This document shows positions 16,896 to 24,762 of a DNA stretch of 34,031 bases, piece by piece (the first letter of the stretch is position 1; every line of letters begins with the position of its first letter). A program made the position numbers and the translations under genes. The stretch comes from Bacteroidia bacterium. GTDB lineage: Bacteria; Bacteroidota; Bacteroidia; Flavobacteriales; Flavobacteriaceae. Below the pieces are notes generated by a model, which made no database searches, was not told the DNA's origin, and saw only the letters and a list, made by a program, of their open reading frames with translations. Where the stretch lies: assembly GCA_030429455.1 (NCBI GenBank), contig JAUIFC010000022.1, positions 1 through 34,031 of the forward strand. Reading direction: 5' to 3'.

Positions 16896-18842
16896 CTAAT
16901 ATTTAGTTGTGAAAAAAGTAATGCCCTTAGCATTGATTTGAATTGAAGATCCCCAATTCGACTGATTGCCAGTCACTAAATCTTTTAAAGATTTACCGTT
17001 TAAATTCATTTCGTTGAAGCGGTCAGTATCAAGACTGGTCTTTTCAGTTTTGTTGATAACTACACCGACAACTTCTTCTTCATATTTTCTAAACAAAACA
17101 TATACGCCATCTTTAGGTGCAAAATGAATGGTTTTTCCTTCGTGAATCGCCTTGCTGTTTTTTCTATAATTTAATAAAGTTTTGAGGTAATTTTGCATAC
17201 CCTTTTGGTCTTCAGAAAGCCCTTCGCCAGTAAATGCATTTACGGTGTCACCATTCCAACCGCCAGGGAAATCTGAACGAATGAGCCCATGATCGCCTGG
17301 TTTTTCAAAATCTGCCATAAGAATTTCAGTGCCATAATACAATTGTACTGTTCTTGGCATAGCCAAAATGTAACCTAACGCCATTTTTGTGTTTGGAATA
17401 TTGCCATTAAGTTGGGTGTGGATTCTACTCATATCATGGTTGTCTGGAAAGACCAAAATATCCTTTGGTGCTGGATAAATAAAATCGTTGGCCAAGCCTT
17501 CGTACATTTTTACTAAACCTTTGTCCCAACTTTCTTCCTCGTTGAGTGCGGATATGATTTGACGTTGCATAGCAAAGTCCATGGTTGATCGTAAGTTGGA
17601 ATTATAACCGTCTTTGTTTTTATTGCCTTGTTGCCAATAGGCTATTAGCAATGGATTGTAGCTCCATTCCTCGCCTACAATATTAAAATTTGGATATTCG
17701 TTCATAATCGCTCCAGCCCAATCTGACATAAAATCTTTATCTGGATATGGATATGTATCTTGACGGATTCCACCTAAATTGTATTCTTCTATCCACCAAA
17801 TACTATTTTGAATAAGGTATTTGGCCATGAATGGATTACGTTGATTTAAATCCGGCATCGAACTTACAAACCAACCGTCTGCCATTCCTTTTTTATCTAA
17901 TTCCGAAGCATAAATATCTTGATTGGATGTTCTTTTGTGGTTCGATGTTTTCACAATGTCATAATCCCACTTATCAATATTTTCCTCATAATGTTTTTGA
18001 TAATTCACCCAATCGCCGAATGGCAAATCTTTCATCCACCAATGCTCCAGGCCACAGTGATTGGCAACTTGGTCCATGACAATTTTTATACCTCTTTTTG
18101 AAGCTTCGTTAGACAAAACTCTGTAATCCTCATTGGTTCCAAAACGAGGATCAATCTGGTAGTAATCTGTAATTGCGTACCCATGATAAGAACTTTTGGG
18201 CATATCATTGGTAAGTAATGGACATGACCAAATGGCCGTAAAACCCATATCATCGATATAATCGAGATGATTGGTGATTCCCTGAATGTCTCCACCATGT
18301 CTTCCATAGTCATTAGATCTGTCCACCGTTGTTTCAAGCAGACCTTCAACGCTATCGTTTTCGGGATTTGCATTGGCAAATCTATCTGGAGTAATGAGAT
18401 ACATAACGTCCGAACTATTAAAACCTACATAATCCTCAGAGGATTTTTCTCTTGGTTTTAGTTCATATTTATGCTTTAGTTTTTTACCATTTTTCAACTT
18501 AAATTGAATGTCAAATTCTCCAGCTTTCGTTGATGAACTTATCTCTAAATCTATAAATAAATAATTGGGGCTTTTTGCTTGATGAACTTCTGTGACAATT
18601 ACACCTTCATAGTCGATTGATACTTCTGCCGCGCCAATATTTTCATGATGAACTAATAATTGAAGTTTTGTGTTCTTGAATCCAACCCACCAATGTGGTG
18701 GTTCTATACGGTTGATTTTTTTCTTGGAATTTTTAATATCTTCAATTGGAATTTTGGTATTATCCATTATTTCAATTTTTGAATTAAAGGAAAATGATAA
18801 ACAAACAAAAAGTAGACATGTGGTTTTAATCAGATTTTTCAT
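16896..18842 (-). CDS. GH13 cyclomaltodextrinase/neopullulanase-like enzyme (SusA type)
   Basis: This is a 648-residue GH13 protein with the three-part SusA layout. It has an N-terminal beta domain (about 40-135, beginning IEPPHWWVGFKNTKLQLLVH), a barrel (about 140-560) and a short C-terminal beta domain. Motifs are DQVANHCG, GGIRQDTYPYPDKDF (nucleophile D362), IVGEEW (acid/base E391) and VFPDNHDM (stabiliser D470). The HHGGD-like block appears as RHGGDIQG. The N-terminus has a hydrophobic stretch (TTCLLFVCLSFSF) consistent with a cleaved signal, so periplasmic action on imported oligosaccharides or cyclodextrins is inferred. Gln361 between the conserved Arg and Asp is unusual, since a hydrophobic residue is more common there. 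It is followed by the esterase gene after 11 bp and preceded by a 149-bp gap with a hairpin. Confidence 0.93.
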   Translation of the reverse strand: MKNLIKTTCLLFVCLSFSFNSKIEIMDNTKIPIEDIKNSKKKINRIEPPHWWVGFKNTKLQLLVHHENIGAAEVSIDYEGVIVTEVHQAKSPNYLFIDLEISSSTKAGEFDIQFKLKNGKKLKHKYELKPREKSSEDYVGFNSSDVMYLITPDRFANANPENDSVEGLLETTVDRSNDYGRHGGDIQGITNHLDYIDDMGFTAIWSCPLLTNDMPKSSYHGYAITDYYQIDPRFGTNEDYRVLSNEASKRGIKIVMDQVANHCGLEHWWMKDLPFGDWVNYQKHYEENIDKWDYDIVKTSNHKRTSNQDIYASELDKKGMADGWFVSSMPDLNQRNPFMAKYLIQNSIWWIEEYNLGGIRQDTYPYPDKDFMSDWAGAIMNEYPNFNIVGEEWSYNPLLIAYWQQGNKNKDGYNSNLRSTMDFAMQRQIISALNEEESWDKGLVKMYEGLANDFIYPAPKDILVFPDNHDMSRIHTQLNGNIPNTKMALGYILAMPRTVQLYYGTEILMADFEKPGDHGLIRSDFPGGWNGDTVNAFTGEGLSEDQKGMQNYLKTLLNYRKNSKAIHEGKTIHFAPKDGVYVLFRKYEEEVVGVVINKTEKTSLDTDRFNEMNLNGKSLKDLVTGNQSNWGSSIQINAKGITFFTTKY

Positions 18843-18931
18843 TTTTTCGGTATTTGAATCTTCAATAGGTAGGACATGATTGTAATTGGCTTTTAGATAT
18901 TTTTACACATATCTATTAACAAAAACCAAAA

Positions 18932-18978
18932 CCTCACAAGCTATAAATTCATTTAAATTGAAAATGATAGCTGTGAGG
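18932..18978 (-). terminator. Hairpin downstream of the GH65 gene, probable terminator
   Basis: The arms are cctcacaagctat (18932-18944) and atagctgtgagg (18967-18978), with one bulged base and a 22-nt AT-rich loop. It begins 13 bp after the GH65 stop. On the minus strand it is followed by a T-rich, G-interrupted stretch. The outer CCTCAC/GTGAGG matches the palindrome after pgi. It may reduce readthrough from GH65 into the SusA-like gene. Confidence 0.5.
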
Positions 18979-18991
18979 CATTGGCATATAA

Positions 18992-21298
18992 TTATACAGT
19001 TAAAACCTGATCAGGTTGAACAGTAACTTTCGTATCGTTTACAAGAATTTCAAGAGGTGAACTGCCTTCTAATGAAAATTGGATTTTGTCTTTGGACACT
19101 ATAATTTCCAAAATTTCATGTCTAAAATTCACCTTAAAGCTGTAAGCTTCCCATTGGTCTGGAATTTTAGGCGAAAAATAAAGTGTATCATTTTTAACAC
19201 GCATTCCTCCGAATCCTTCTACAATACTCATCCAAGTTCCTGCCATACTTGTAATATGACAACCTTCTTTAACCTCTTTGTTATAATCATCTAAATCAAG
19301 TCTTGAAGTTCTTAAATAGAATTCATAAGCTTGTGGCATTCTATCCAACAACGCCGCTTGAATACTATGTACGCAAGGCGATAAAGAAGATTCGTGAACT
19401 GTAAATGGCTCATAGAAATCAAAATGCTTTTCGATTTCTTCTTTGCTAAATTGATCTTCGAAGAAATAGAAGCCTTGAAGCGTATCTGCTTGTTTGATGT
19501 AAGGCGAACGCAATATTCTGTCCCAAGACCAATGCTGATTAATTGGTCTTATAGATTTATCTAAATCCTTTACGGTTATCAATTCCTTATCCAAAAATCC
19601 ATCTTGCTGAAGGTAGATGCCTAAATCATCAGAATATGGGAAGAACATTTGGTCTGCTATGGTTTTAAATTCATCTAATTCAGACTCATTAAAATTGGTA
19701 GTTTCAACAATTCTAGAATAATCTTCGGCATATTCCGTTTTTAGTTTTTCAAGATTTTCAGCAGCATAACTTAAACACCATTTTGCAATAAAATTGGTAT
19801 AAAAATTATTGTTTACATTGTTTTCATATTCGTTAGGCCCAGTAACACCTAGTATGACATATTTATTTTTGTTTTTAGAAAAAGTTGCTCTTTGTTTCCA
19901 AAATCTAGCAATACCTAGTAAAACTTCCATTCCCATTTCAGGAATGTAAGAATAGTCGCCTGTGTATCTTACATAGTTGAAAATTGCAAAGGCTATTGCT
20001 CCATTTCTATGAATTTCTTCAAAGGTGATTTCCCATTCGTTATGGCATTCTTCACCATTCATTGTTACCATTGGGTAAAGCGCAGCACCATTGACAAACC
20101 CTAATTTTTCAGCATTCTCAATGGCTTTTTGTAGATGCTTGTACCTGTAAGTCAATAAGTTTCTGGCGACATCTTGGTTTTTTGTTGCCATATAAAATGG
20201 TAAGCAATAGGCTTCTGTATCCCAATAAGTACTTCCACCATATTTTTCGCCTGTAAAGCCTTTTGGTCCAATATTTAATCTGGCATCCTTACCTAAATAG
20301 GTTTGGTTAAGTTGAAATATATTGAAACGAATACCTTGCTGAGCCTTAATGTCGCCTTCAACTTTTATGTCACTCATGTGCCAAATTTCTGCCCAAGAAA
20401 CTTTTTGCTCTTCTAACAATGCATCAAACCCTTTTTCTATAGCGATGTCCAAAATAGAAGAAGCTGCTGATTTTAGATGATCTATATCATGGTTTAAAGA
20501 GGTGACATAACCTCCAAATTTATAGAGAGAAAGTGATTGATTTTTTTCTACATGGTGATCGTAAGTCACATAGGCTTTTGTCTTTTTAAGATATACGTCT
20601 GGTTTGGCATCGATTAATTTGCCGTCACAGTATAATCTAGATTCCATGTAGGTACAGACATGGAAATGCGTTTTCATGGTATGCGAATTCACATAAGCTC
20701 TGTCTCCTTTTGCATCCATATCTGTTATTTCCCAAAATTTATCATCCCAGTTTGTATCTTGATTGGTAATGCCTGCAAACACATAAGGAGAATAAGTAAT
20801 TGAAACTGAACCATTAAGTGGTGTAACTTGATATTTTATGGCGCCAAGTTCGTCATGTGTTAAACTTAAAAAACGAATCGACTCTACTTTGATTTGTATT
20901 CCATTTTCCATTTCTGCTTCAAAGCTGCGACTAAGCCAACCTTCTTTCATATTAAGTTCACGTCTAAAGCTTGATACAGACTTGCATGTATTCAAATCCA
21001 AACGATCGCCATTAACATGCACGTGAATCCCAATCCAATTTGGTGCATTTAATAATTTTGCAAAGTATTCTGGATAGCCATTTTTCCACCAACCCACTTT
21101 TGTTTTGTCTGGATAATATATTCCAGCGATATAACTTCCTGAAAATGTTTCTCCAGAATAGTCTTCTTCAAAATTAGCACGTTGTCCCATTGCACCGTTT
21201 CCGATGCTAAATAAACTCTCCGAGGATTCTACTCTTTCATGCTCGAATCCTTCTTCAATAATAGACCATTCGTTTGGTATGATATAATCTTGATTCAT
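18992..21298 (-). CDS. GH65 maltose phosphorylase
   Basis: This enzyme cleaves maltose with inorganic phosphate to glucose and beta-D-glucose-1-phosphate in the cytoplasm. It has 768 residues and no signal peptide. Family GH65 blocks are VESSESLFSIGNGAMGQR at the N-terminus, GGSTYWDTEAYCLPFYMATK, and NGEECHNEWEITFEEIHRNG (about residues 414-433), which contains the catalytic acid region; then PIDQHWSW-like RPINQHWSW and a C-terminal beta domain. It lies 11 bp downstream of pgmB, whose product consumes beta-glucose-1-phosphate. This pairing favours maltose phosphorylase over kojibiose or trehalose phosphorylase, although GH65 specificity cannot be proved from motifs. It is the third gene of the MFS-pgmB-GH65 unit. 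Confidence 0.94.
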   Translation of the reverse strand: MNQDYIIPNEWSIIEEGFEHERVESSESLFSIGNGAMGQRANFEEDYSGETFSGSYIAGIYYPDKTKVGWWKNGYPEYFAKLLNAPNWIGIHVHVNGDRLDLNTCKSVSSFRRELNMKEGWLSRSFEAEMENGIQIKVESIRFLSLTHDELGAIKYQVTPLNGSVSITYSPYVFAGITNQDTNWDDKFWEITDMDAKGDRAYVNSHTMKTHFHVCTYMESRLYCDGKLIDAKPDVYLKKTKAYVTYDHHVEKNQSLSLYKFGGYVTSLNHDIDHLKSAASSILDIAIEKGFDALLEEQKVSWAEIWHMSDIKVEGDIKAQQGIRFNIFQLNQTYLGKDARLNIGPKGFTGEKYGGSTYWDTEAYCLPFYMATKNQDVARNLLTYRYKHLQKAIENAEKLGFVNGAALYPMVTMNGEECHNEWEITFEEIHRNGAIAFAIFNYVRYTGDYSYIPEMGMEVLLGIARFWKQRATFSKNKNKYVILGVTGPNEYENNVNNNFYTNFIAKWCLSYAAENLEKLKTEYAEDYSRIVETTNFNESELDEFKTIADQMFFPYSDDLGIYLQQDGFLDKELITVKDLDKSIRPINQHWSWDRILRSPYIKQADTLQGFYFFEDQFSKEEIEKHFDFYEPFTVHESSLSPCVHSIQAALLDRMPQAYEFYLRTSRLDLDDYNKEVKEGCHITSMAGTWMSIVEGFGGMRVKNDTLYFSPKIPDQWEAYSFKVNFRHEILEIIVSKDKIQFSLEGSSPLEILVNDTKVTVQPDQVLTV

Positions 21299-21309
21299 CT
21301 TTACGTATA

Positions 21310-21984
21310 TTAAAGTGTATTAATGTTAAGTTTTGTTTCTAAAGTTTGAAATGCTGCGTAATCTAATTCCAAAAAGCCTTTAAAGCAGTAATCAGCTTCA
21401 GCTAATGTGCTTTTATCGCCAATGCCAATACTTGTCATCCCTCCTGTATTTGCTGCTTGGATTCCGGCTATAGAATCCTCGAAAACAAAACTTTCTTCTG
21501 GAGAATAGCCCGATTGTTCGGCTGCTTTTAAAAAACCTTCAGGATCAGGTTTTCCTTTGGTTACTTGATTACCATCTATGATGACATCGAACATATCCAA
21601 CAATTGAACCGCATTTAATATTGTTTTGGCATTCTTACTTGCCGAGCCTAATGCAATTTTATGTCCATCTGCTTTTGCTGCATCCAAAAATGCCCTTACG
21701 CCAGGAAGAATATCGTCTGTTGTCATTGCATAGACAAGATTAAGATAATCTTTGTTCTTTTCATCCATGAGTTGATGAAATAATTCATCTGAAATGGTTT
21801 TATTACCCCATTTTAGAATTTTCTCTAAGGATTTTACGCGGCTAACGCCTTTGAGTTGTTCATTTTCTTTTTCTGTAAAATGAACTCCTATTTTTTTGGC
21901 AAGTCTCTGCCATGCTACAAAGTGAAATTTAGCTGTATCTACAATAACCCCATCAAGGTCAAAAATCAAAGCTTTAGTTTTCAT
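21310..21984 (-). CDS. pgmB: Beta-phosphoglucomutase
   Basis: This enzyme converts beta-glucose-1-phosphate to glucose-6-phosphate through a beta-glucose-1,6-bisphosphate intermediate in the cytoplasm. It is a 224-residue HAD-superfamily protein. FDLDGVIVDTAKFHF holds the nucleophile D9 and the general acid/base D11, with T17 and H21 at the positions expected from the Lactococcus enzyme. GVSR gives R49, GSASKN is HAD motif II, GKPDPEGF carries the motif III Lys, and VFEDSIAGI carries the Mg-binding acidic pair. The cap domain lies between about residues 18 and 85. It is followed by the GH65 gene after 11 bp, the usual phosphorolytic maltose pair, and preceded by the MFS gene after 23 bp. Confidence 0.96.
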   Translation of the reverse strand: MKTKALIFDLDGVIVDTAKFHFVAWQRLAKKIGVHFTEKENEQLKGVSRVKSLEKILKWGNKTISDELFHQLMDEKNKDYLNLVYAMTTDDILPGVRAFLDAAKADGHKIALGSASKNAKTILNAVQLLDMFDVIIDGNQVTKGKPDPEGFLKAAEQSGYSPEESFVFEDSIAGIQAANTGGMTSIGIGDKSTLAEADYCFKGFLELDYAAFQTLETKLNINTL

Positions 21985-22007
21985 TTTTTTTTATAAGTTA
22001 AATGGTT

Positions 22008-23381
22008 TTAATGTTCTTCTTTTGCTGGATTGCCATCAGTATTTTGATCTTTCACAAATCTTACCGAGACTGCTCCTAAAATCATAATTACACCAGCAAG
22101 AACTAGAATATAAATACCTTCGCCTCCAAAGAATGTTCTTAGAATTGGACCCCCAAAAACGCCACTAATTATTTGCGGAATGACTACGGTAAGATTAAAT
22201 AGTCCCATATATATCCCCATTCGTTTGGCAGGTAAAGATCCTGAAAGGATGGCATAAGGAATAGATAACATCGAAGCCCAGGCCATTCCTAAACCAATCA
22301 TCGAAATCAATAACATGTATTGGTTGTTAAATAAAAACATGGTTATAAAACCTAAACCACCTAGTAGCAGCGATAAAGAAAATATAAATTTTCTATTTGT
22401 TTTTTCGATTAATTTAGGCATAATGACAGAATATACTGCTGCCACTAAGCTGTATAATGCAAAACAGATACCAACCCAATTGCCTGCCTCGTCGAAAGCT
22501 TTTCTTATGGATTGATCGGTTGTGGAATTAGCATCAAAATCTATTGGCACGCCAAAATAATGCTGTGAAATTGCAGTGGTAGAATACACCCATAGTAAAA
22601 AAAATGGAAACCAAGAAAACAGTTGAACTATGGCTAACTGCTTCATGGTTTTAGGCATATTTAAAGCCAGTTTAAGAAAACTTTCCTTTTCATTTTTGTC
22701 TTCTTCTTTAATTCCATTTAGCTCTTCAAATTCTTTAGGAGGATATTCTTTGGTCCTTATAACAGTTACAAGAACACTTATTAATAATAGAGAGCCACCA
22801 ATATAAAAAGACCATATGACAGAAGGTGCTACTTTACCTGCTTCTGCTTCGTTTGCAACACCTAACCACGTAAGAATAAACGGCAATGCAGAACCAATTA
22901 CCGCACCAAAATTTATTAAAAAGCTCTGTATCGAATATCCCAGATTTCTTTGATTATCTGGGGTCATGTCGGCAACTAGTGCCCTAAATGGTTGAAATGT
23001 TACGTTGAAAGAACCATCCATCAAAGCCAACATAACCACACCAAAAACAAGAACTCCGGCACCTCCGGCTTTTAAAAATAGCGGGGCATTTGGCATTAAA
23101 AACATGGCTATCATCGAGACTATTGCACCAAATAAAATATATGGCGAACGTCTACCTATTCGAGTCCATGTTTTGTCGCTGGCCGCACCAACAACAGGTT
23201 GAACAACCAATCCCATAATGGGAGCTACAAGCCAAAAAAAGGATAAATTGTGAGGATCGGCTCCTAGACTTGTTAAAATTCTACTGGCATTTGCATTCTG
23301 CAATGCAAAGCCAAATTGAACACCAAGGAATCCGAAACTTAAATTCCAAATTTCCCAAAAACTTAGTTTTCTTTTACCCAT
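22008..23381 (-). CDS. MFS (SLC45/GPH-like) sugar transporter, probably maltose/maltodextrin
   Basis: This is a 457-residue inner-membrane carrier with about 12 hydrophobic segments and a central hydrophilic loop (KEYPPKEFEELNGIKEEDKNEKE and nearby, about 208-232). The N-terminus LSFWEIWNLSFGFLGVQFGFALQNANASRI and the loop SDKTWTRIGRRSPYILFG are typical of the sugar:cation symporter group that includes plant and animal SLC45 sucrose carriers and bacterial maltose transporters. Its place directly upstream of pgmB and the maltose phosphorylase gene predicts maltose or short maltodextrin import across the inner membrane. Substrate and coupling ion are inferred. It begins 76 bp after the regulator gene, with a TATATTTG box in that gap. 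Confidence 0.9.
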   Translation of the reverse strand: MGKRKLSFWEIWNLSFGFLGVQFGFALQNANASRILTSLGADPHNLSFFWLVAPIMGLVVQPVVGAASDKTWTRIGRRSPYILFGAIVSMIAMFLMPNAPLFLKAGGAGVLVFGVVMLALMDGSFNVTFQPFRALVADMTPDNQRNLGYSIQSFLINFGAVIGSALPFILTWLGVANEAEAGKVAPSVIWSFYIGGSLLLISVLVTVIRTKEYPPKEFEELNGIKEEDKNEKESFLKLALNMPKTMKQLAIVQLFSWFPFFLLWVYSTTAISQHYFGVPIDFDANSTTDQSIRKAFDEAGNWVGICFALYSLVAAVYSVIMPKLIEKTNRKFIFSLSLLLGGLGFITMFLFNNQYMLLISMIGLGMAWASMLSIPYAILSGSLPAKRMGIYMGLFNLTVVIPQIISGVFGGPILRTFFGGEGIYILVLAGVIMILGAVSVRFVKDQNTDGNPAKEEH

Positions 23382-23435
23382 ATGGAAAAGATATTTAGAT
23401 TAAACAATAAATTTTTGGAAGAATAGTAAGTGCCA

Positions 23436-23443
23436 CAAATATA
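23436..23443 (-). promoter_or_regulatory. Candidate -7 promoter box for the MFS-pgmB-GH65 unit
   Basis: On the minus strand this reads TATATTTG, an exact match to the Bacteroidota TAnnTTTG -7 element, 54 bp before the transporter ATG. No clear TTG-type -33 element lies at the expected distance, so it may be weak or fortuitous. Confidence 0.35.
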
Positions 23444-23457
23444 TAAATAAATTTTAA

Positions 23458-24501
23458 TTATAAGGTAGTATCTCTTTCGATAATCTTTGTATCGATCACA
23501 TGTGTCTCAAAAACCTCATCCTCTTTTTGCTCATTTTCAAGTCTTTCTATAAGCAATTTTGCTGAAGTTCTTCCAATTTCAAATCCATTTTGATCTACCG
23601 TTGTTAGTGGTGGAAACGCATGTTTTGACAGTACGCCGTCAGTAAAACCTACAATTTGGATATCTTCAGGAATTCGTTTGTTCAATTTTCTTAGGACTTT
23701 CATCGCTGTAACGGCATAAATTTCATTTACTGCAAAAATGCCATCAATACCCTGTGATTTTTCAATAAATTCAGTGATTTGGTCTTCCAAATCTGTAAAA
23801 TTATCCACAGATATCGACTCATCATTTACCTTACAGAGCAAAGATTCATCTGGAGTAATCTTATTTTTATTCAGGGCATTAATGTATCCATTTGTTCTAA
23901 GCTTACCAACATTTACATAGTCTTGCGTAGTAATTATAGCTATGTTTTTACAGTTGCTATCTACCAACTTTTGCACGGCAATTTCAGCGGCTTTAGTATC
24001 GTTGACTATCACCTTATCGCATTCAATATCATCAATTATTCTATCAAATAAAACAATCGGAATCCCTTGATTAATCGTCTCGCGTAAGTGATGAAAATCT
24101 TTTTTGGACAAGGTTTCTTTTGCTACCGACATGATGAAACCGTCTATGCTTCCATTAGCCAGTGTATCAAGGTTTATCACTTCTTTGGCAAAAGATTCGT
24201 TTGATAAGCCCACAATTACGTTATAGCCTTTGGTATTGGCGTATTCTTCGATTCCATATATCACAGTCGTAAAAAAGTGATGGACAATTTCTGGAATGAT
24301 AATACCCAATGTTTTGGTCTTTTTGTTTTTAAGACTTAAGGCAATATTGTTAGGTCTGTAATTGTATAGTTTTGCAAATGCCTTAACTTTTTCTTTTGTT
24401 TCACTTCCTATCTCTTTACTATCTCGTAAAGCTTTAGAAACTGTGGATATGGAGACATCTAATTCTTTAGCAATAATCTTTAAAGTTGCCCTTTGTTTCA
24501 T
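23458..24501 (-). CDS. LacI/GalR-family transcriptional regulator of the glucan locus
   Basis: From the chosen ATG at 24501 this is a 347-residue DNA-binding regulator. It opens with MKQRATLKIIAKELDVSISTVSKALRDS, a textbook LacI helix-turn-helix, followed by the hinge region YNYRPNNIALSLKNKKTKTLGIIIPE and a periplasmic-binding-protein-like sensor domain (about 60-340; VPFDRII-like IVLFDRIIDDIECDKVIVNDTKAA, IVGFTDG). Start codons 6 and 12 codons upstream would add only Met- and Lys-rich residues before the HTH. It is divergent from susC, and a LacI-type palindrome lies in the shared intergenic region, so it probably controls susC and perhaps its own unit. The effector is unknown, and maltose or a sugar phosphate is likely. 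Use of a LacI regulator in place of the SusR membrane sensor is known for some flavobacterial glucan loci. Confidence 0.93.
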   Translation of the reverse strand: MKQRATLKIIAKELDVSISTVSKALRDSKEIGSETKEKVKAFAKLYNYRPNNIALSLKNKKTKTLGIIIPEIVHHFFTTVIYGIEEYANTKGYNVIVGLSNESFAKEVINLDTLANGSIDGFIMSVAKETLSKKDFHHLRETINQGIPIVLFDRIIDDIECDKVIVNDTKAAEIAVQKLVDSNCKNIAIITTQDYVNVGKLRTNGYINALNKNKITPDESLLCKVNDESISVDNFTDLEDQITEFIEKSQGIDGIFAVNEIYAVTAMKVLRKLNKRIPEDIQIVGFTDGVLSKHAFPPLTTVDQNGFEIGRTSAKLLIERLENEQKEDEVFETHVIDTKIIERDTTL

Positions 24502-24604
24502 GATTTTTTTATTGTGCATTAAAGATAAACAATGCAAGTGGATTACGATTGGCTCAAAAAGAAGATTATCATATTTTAATTAAAAACAGTTATTAGTCTC
24601 CGAT

Positions 24605-24652
24605 TTGACAACGAAAAGACTGATATATGTCATAATATTATAAAGTTGTCAA
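24605..24652. promoter_or_regulatory. Inverted repeat TTGACAAC ... GTTGTCAA in the divergent intergenic region
   Basis: Perfect 8-bp arms at 24605-24612 and 24645-24652 flank a 32-bp AT-rich spacer. It lies between the regulator start and the LacI-type palindrome. It could be a second operator or a binding site for another factor. The spacing is too wide for a simple terminator, and no T-tract follows. Confidence 0.4.
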
Positions 24653-24653
24653 C

Positions 24654-24689
24654 ACGCAAACGTTTTAGGGATTTCGAAAATGTTTGCGT
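24654..24689. promoter_or_regulatory. Probable LacI-type double operator upstream of susC
   Basis: The inverted arms are acgcaaacgtttt (24654-24666) and aaaatgtttgcgt (24677-24689), matching in 12 of 13 positions. The left arm contains the self-complementary AAACGTTT with a central CG, the usual core of LacI/GalR operators. The right arm is a one-base variant of the same core. The right arm covers the TTTG that serves as the susC -33 element, so binding there would block the promoter. The divergent LacI-type gene is the obvious cognate regulator. Confidence 0.65.
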
Positions 24690-24712
24690 TAACATTTAAT
24701 TATATAGTTTTG
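24683..24712 (+). promoter_or_regulatory. Promoter of the susCDEF unit
   Basis: TTTG at 24683-24686 and TAGTTTTG at 24705-24712 match the Bacteroidota -33/-7 consensus (TTTG and TAnnTTTG) with an 18-bp spacer. The -7 box ends 50 bp upstream of the susC ATG. No Shine-Dalgarno sequence precedes the ATG at the usual distance; the leader is A/T-rich, as is normal in this phylum. Confidence 0.6.
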
Positions 24713-24762
24713 TTTGTTGAAGGAAGTATAGTAAGTTTTATTAACACAAATTTTTAAGTTTT

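Noticed and set aside
24502-24537. Upstream ATGs for the LacI-type regulator
   Set aside because: The extra 6-12 residues precede a standard LacI N-terminus (MKQRATLKIIAKELDVS) and have no family support.
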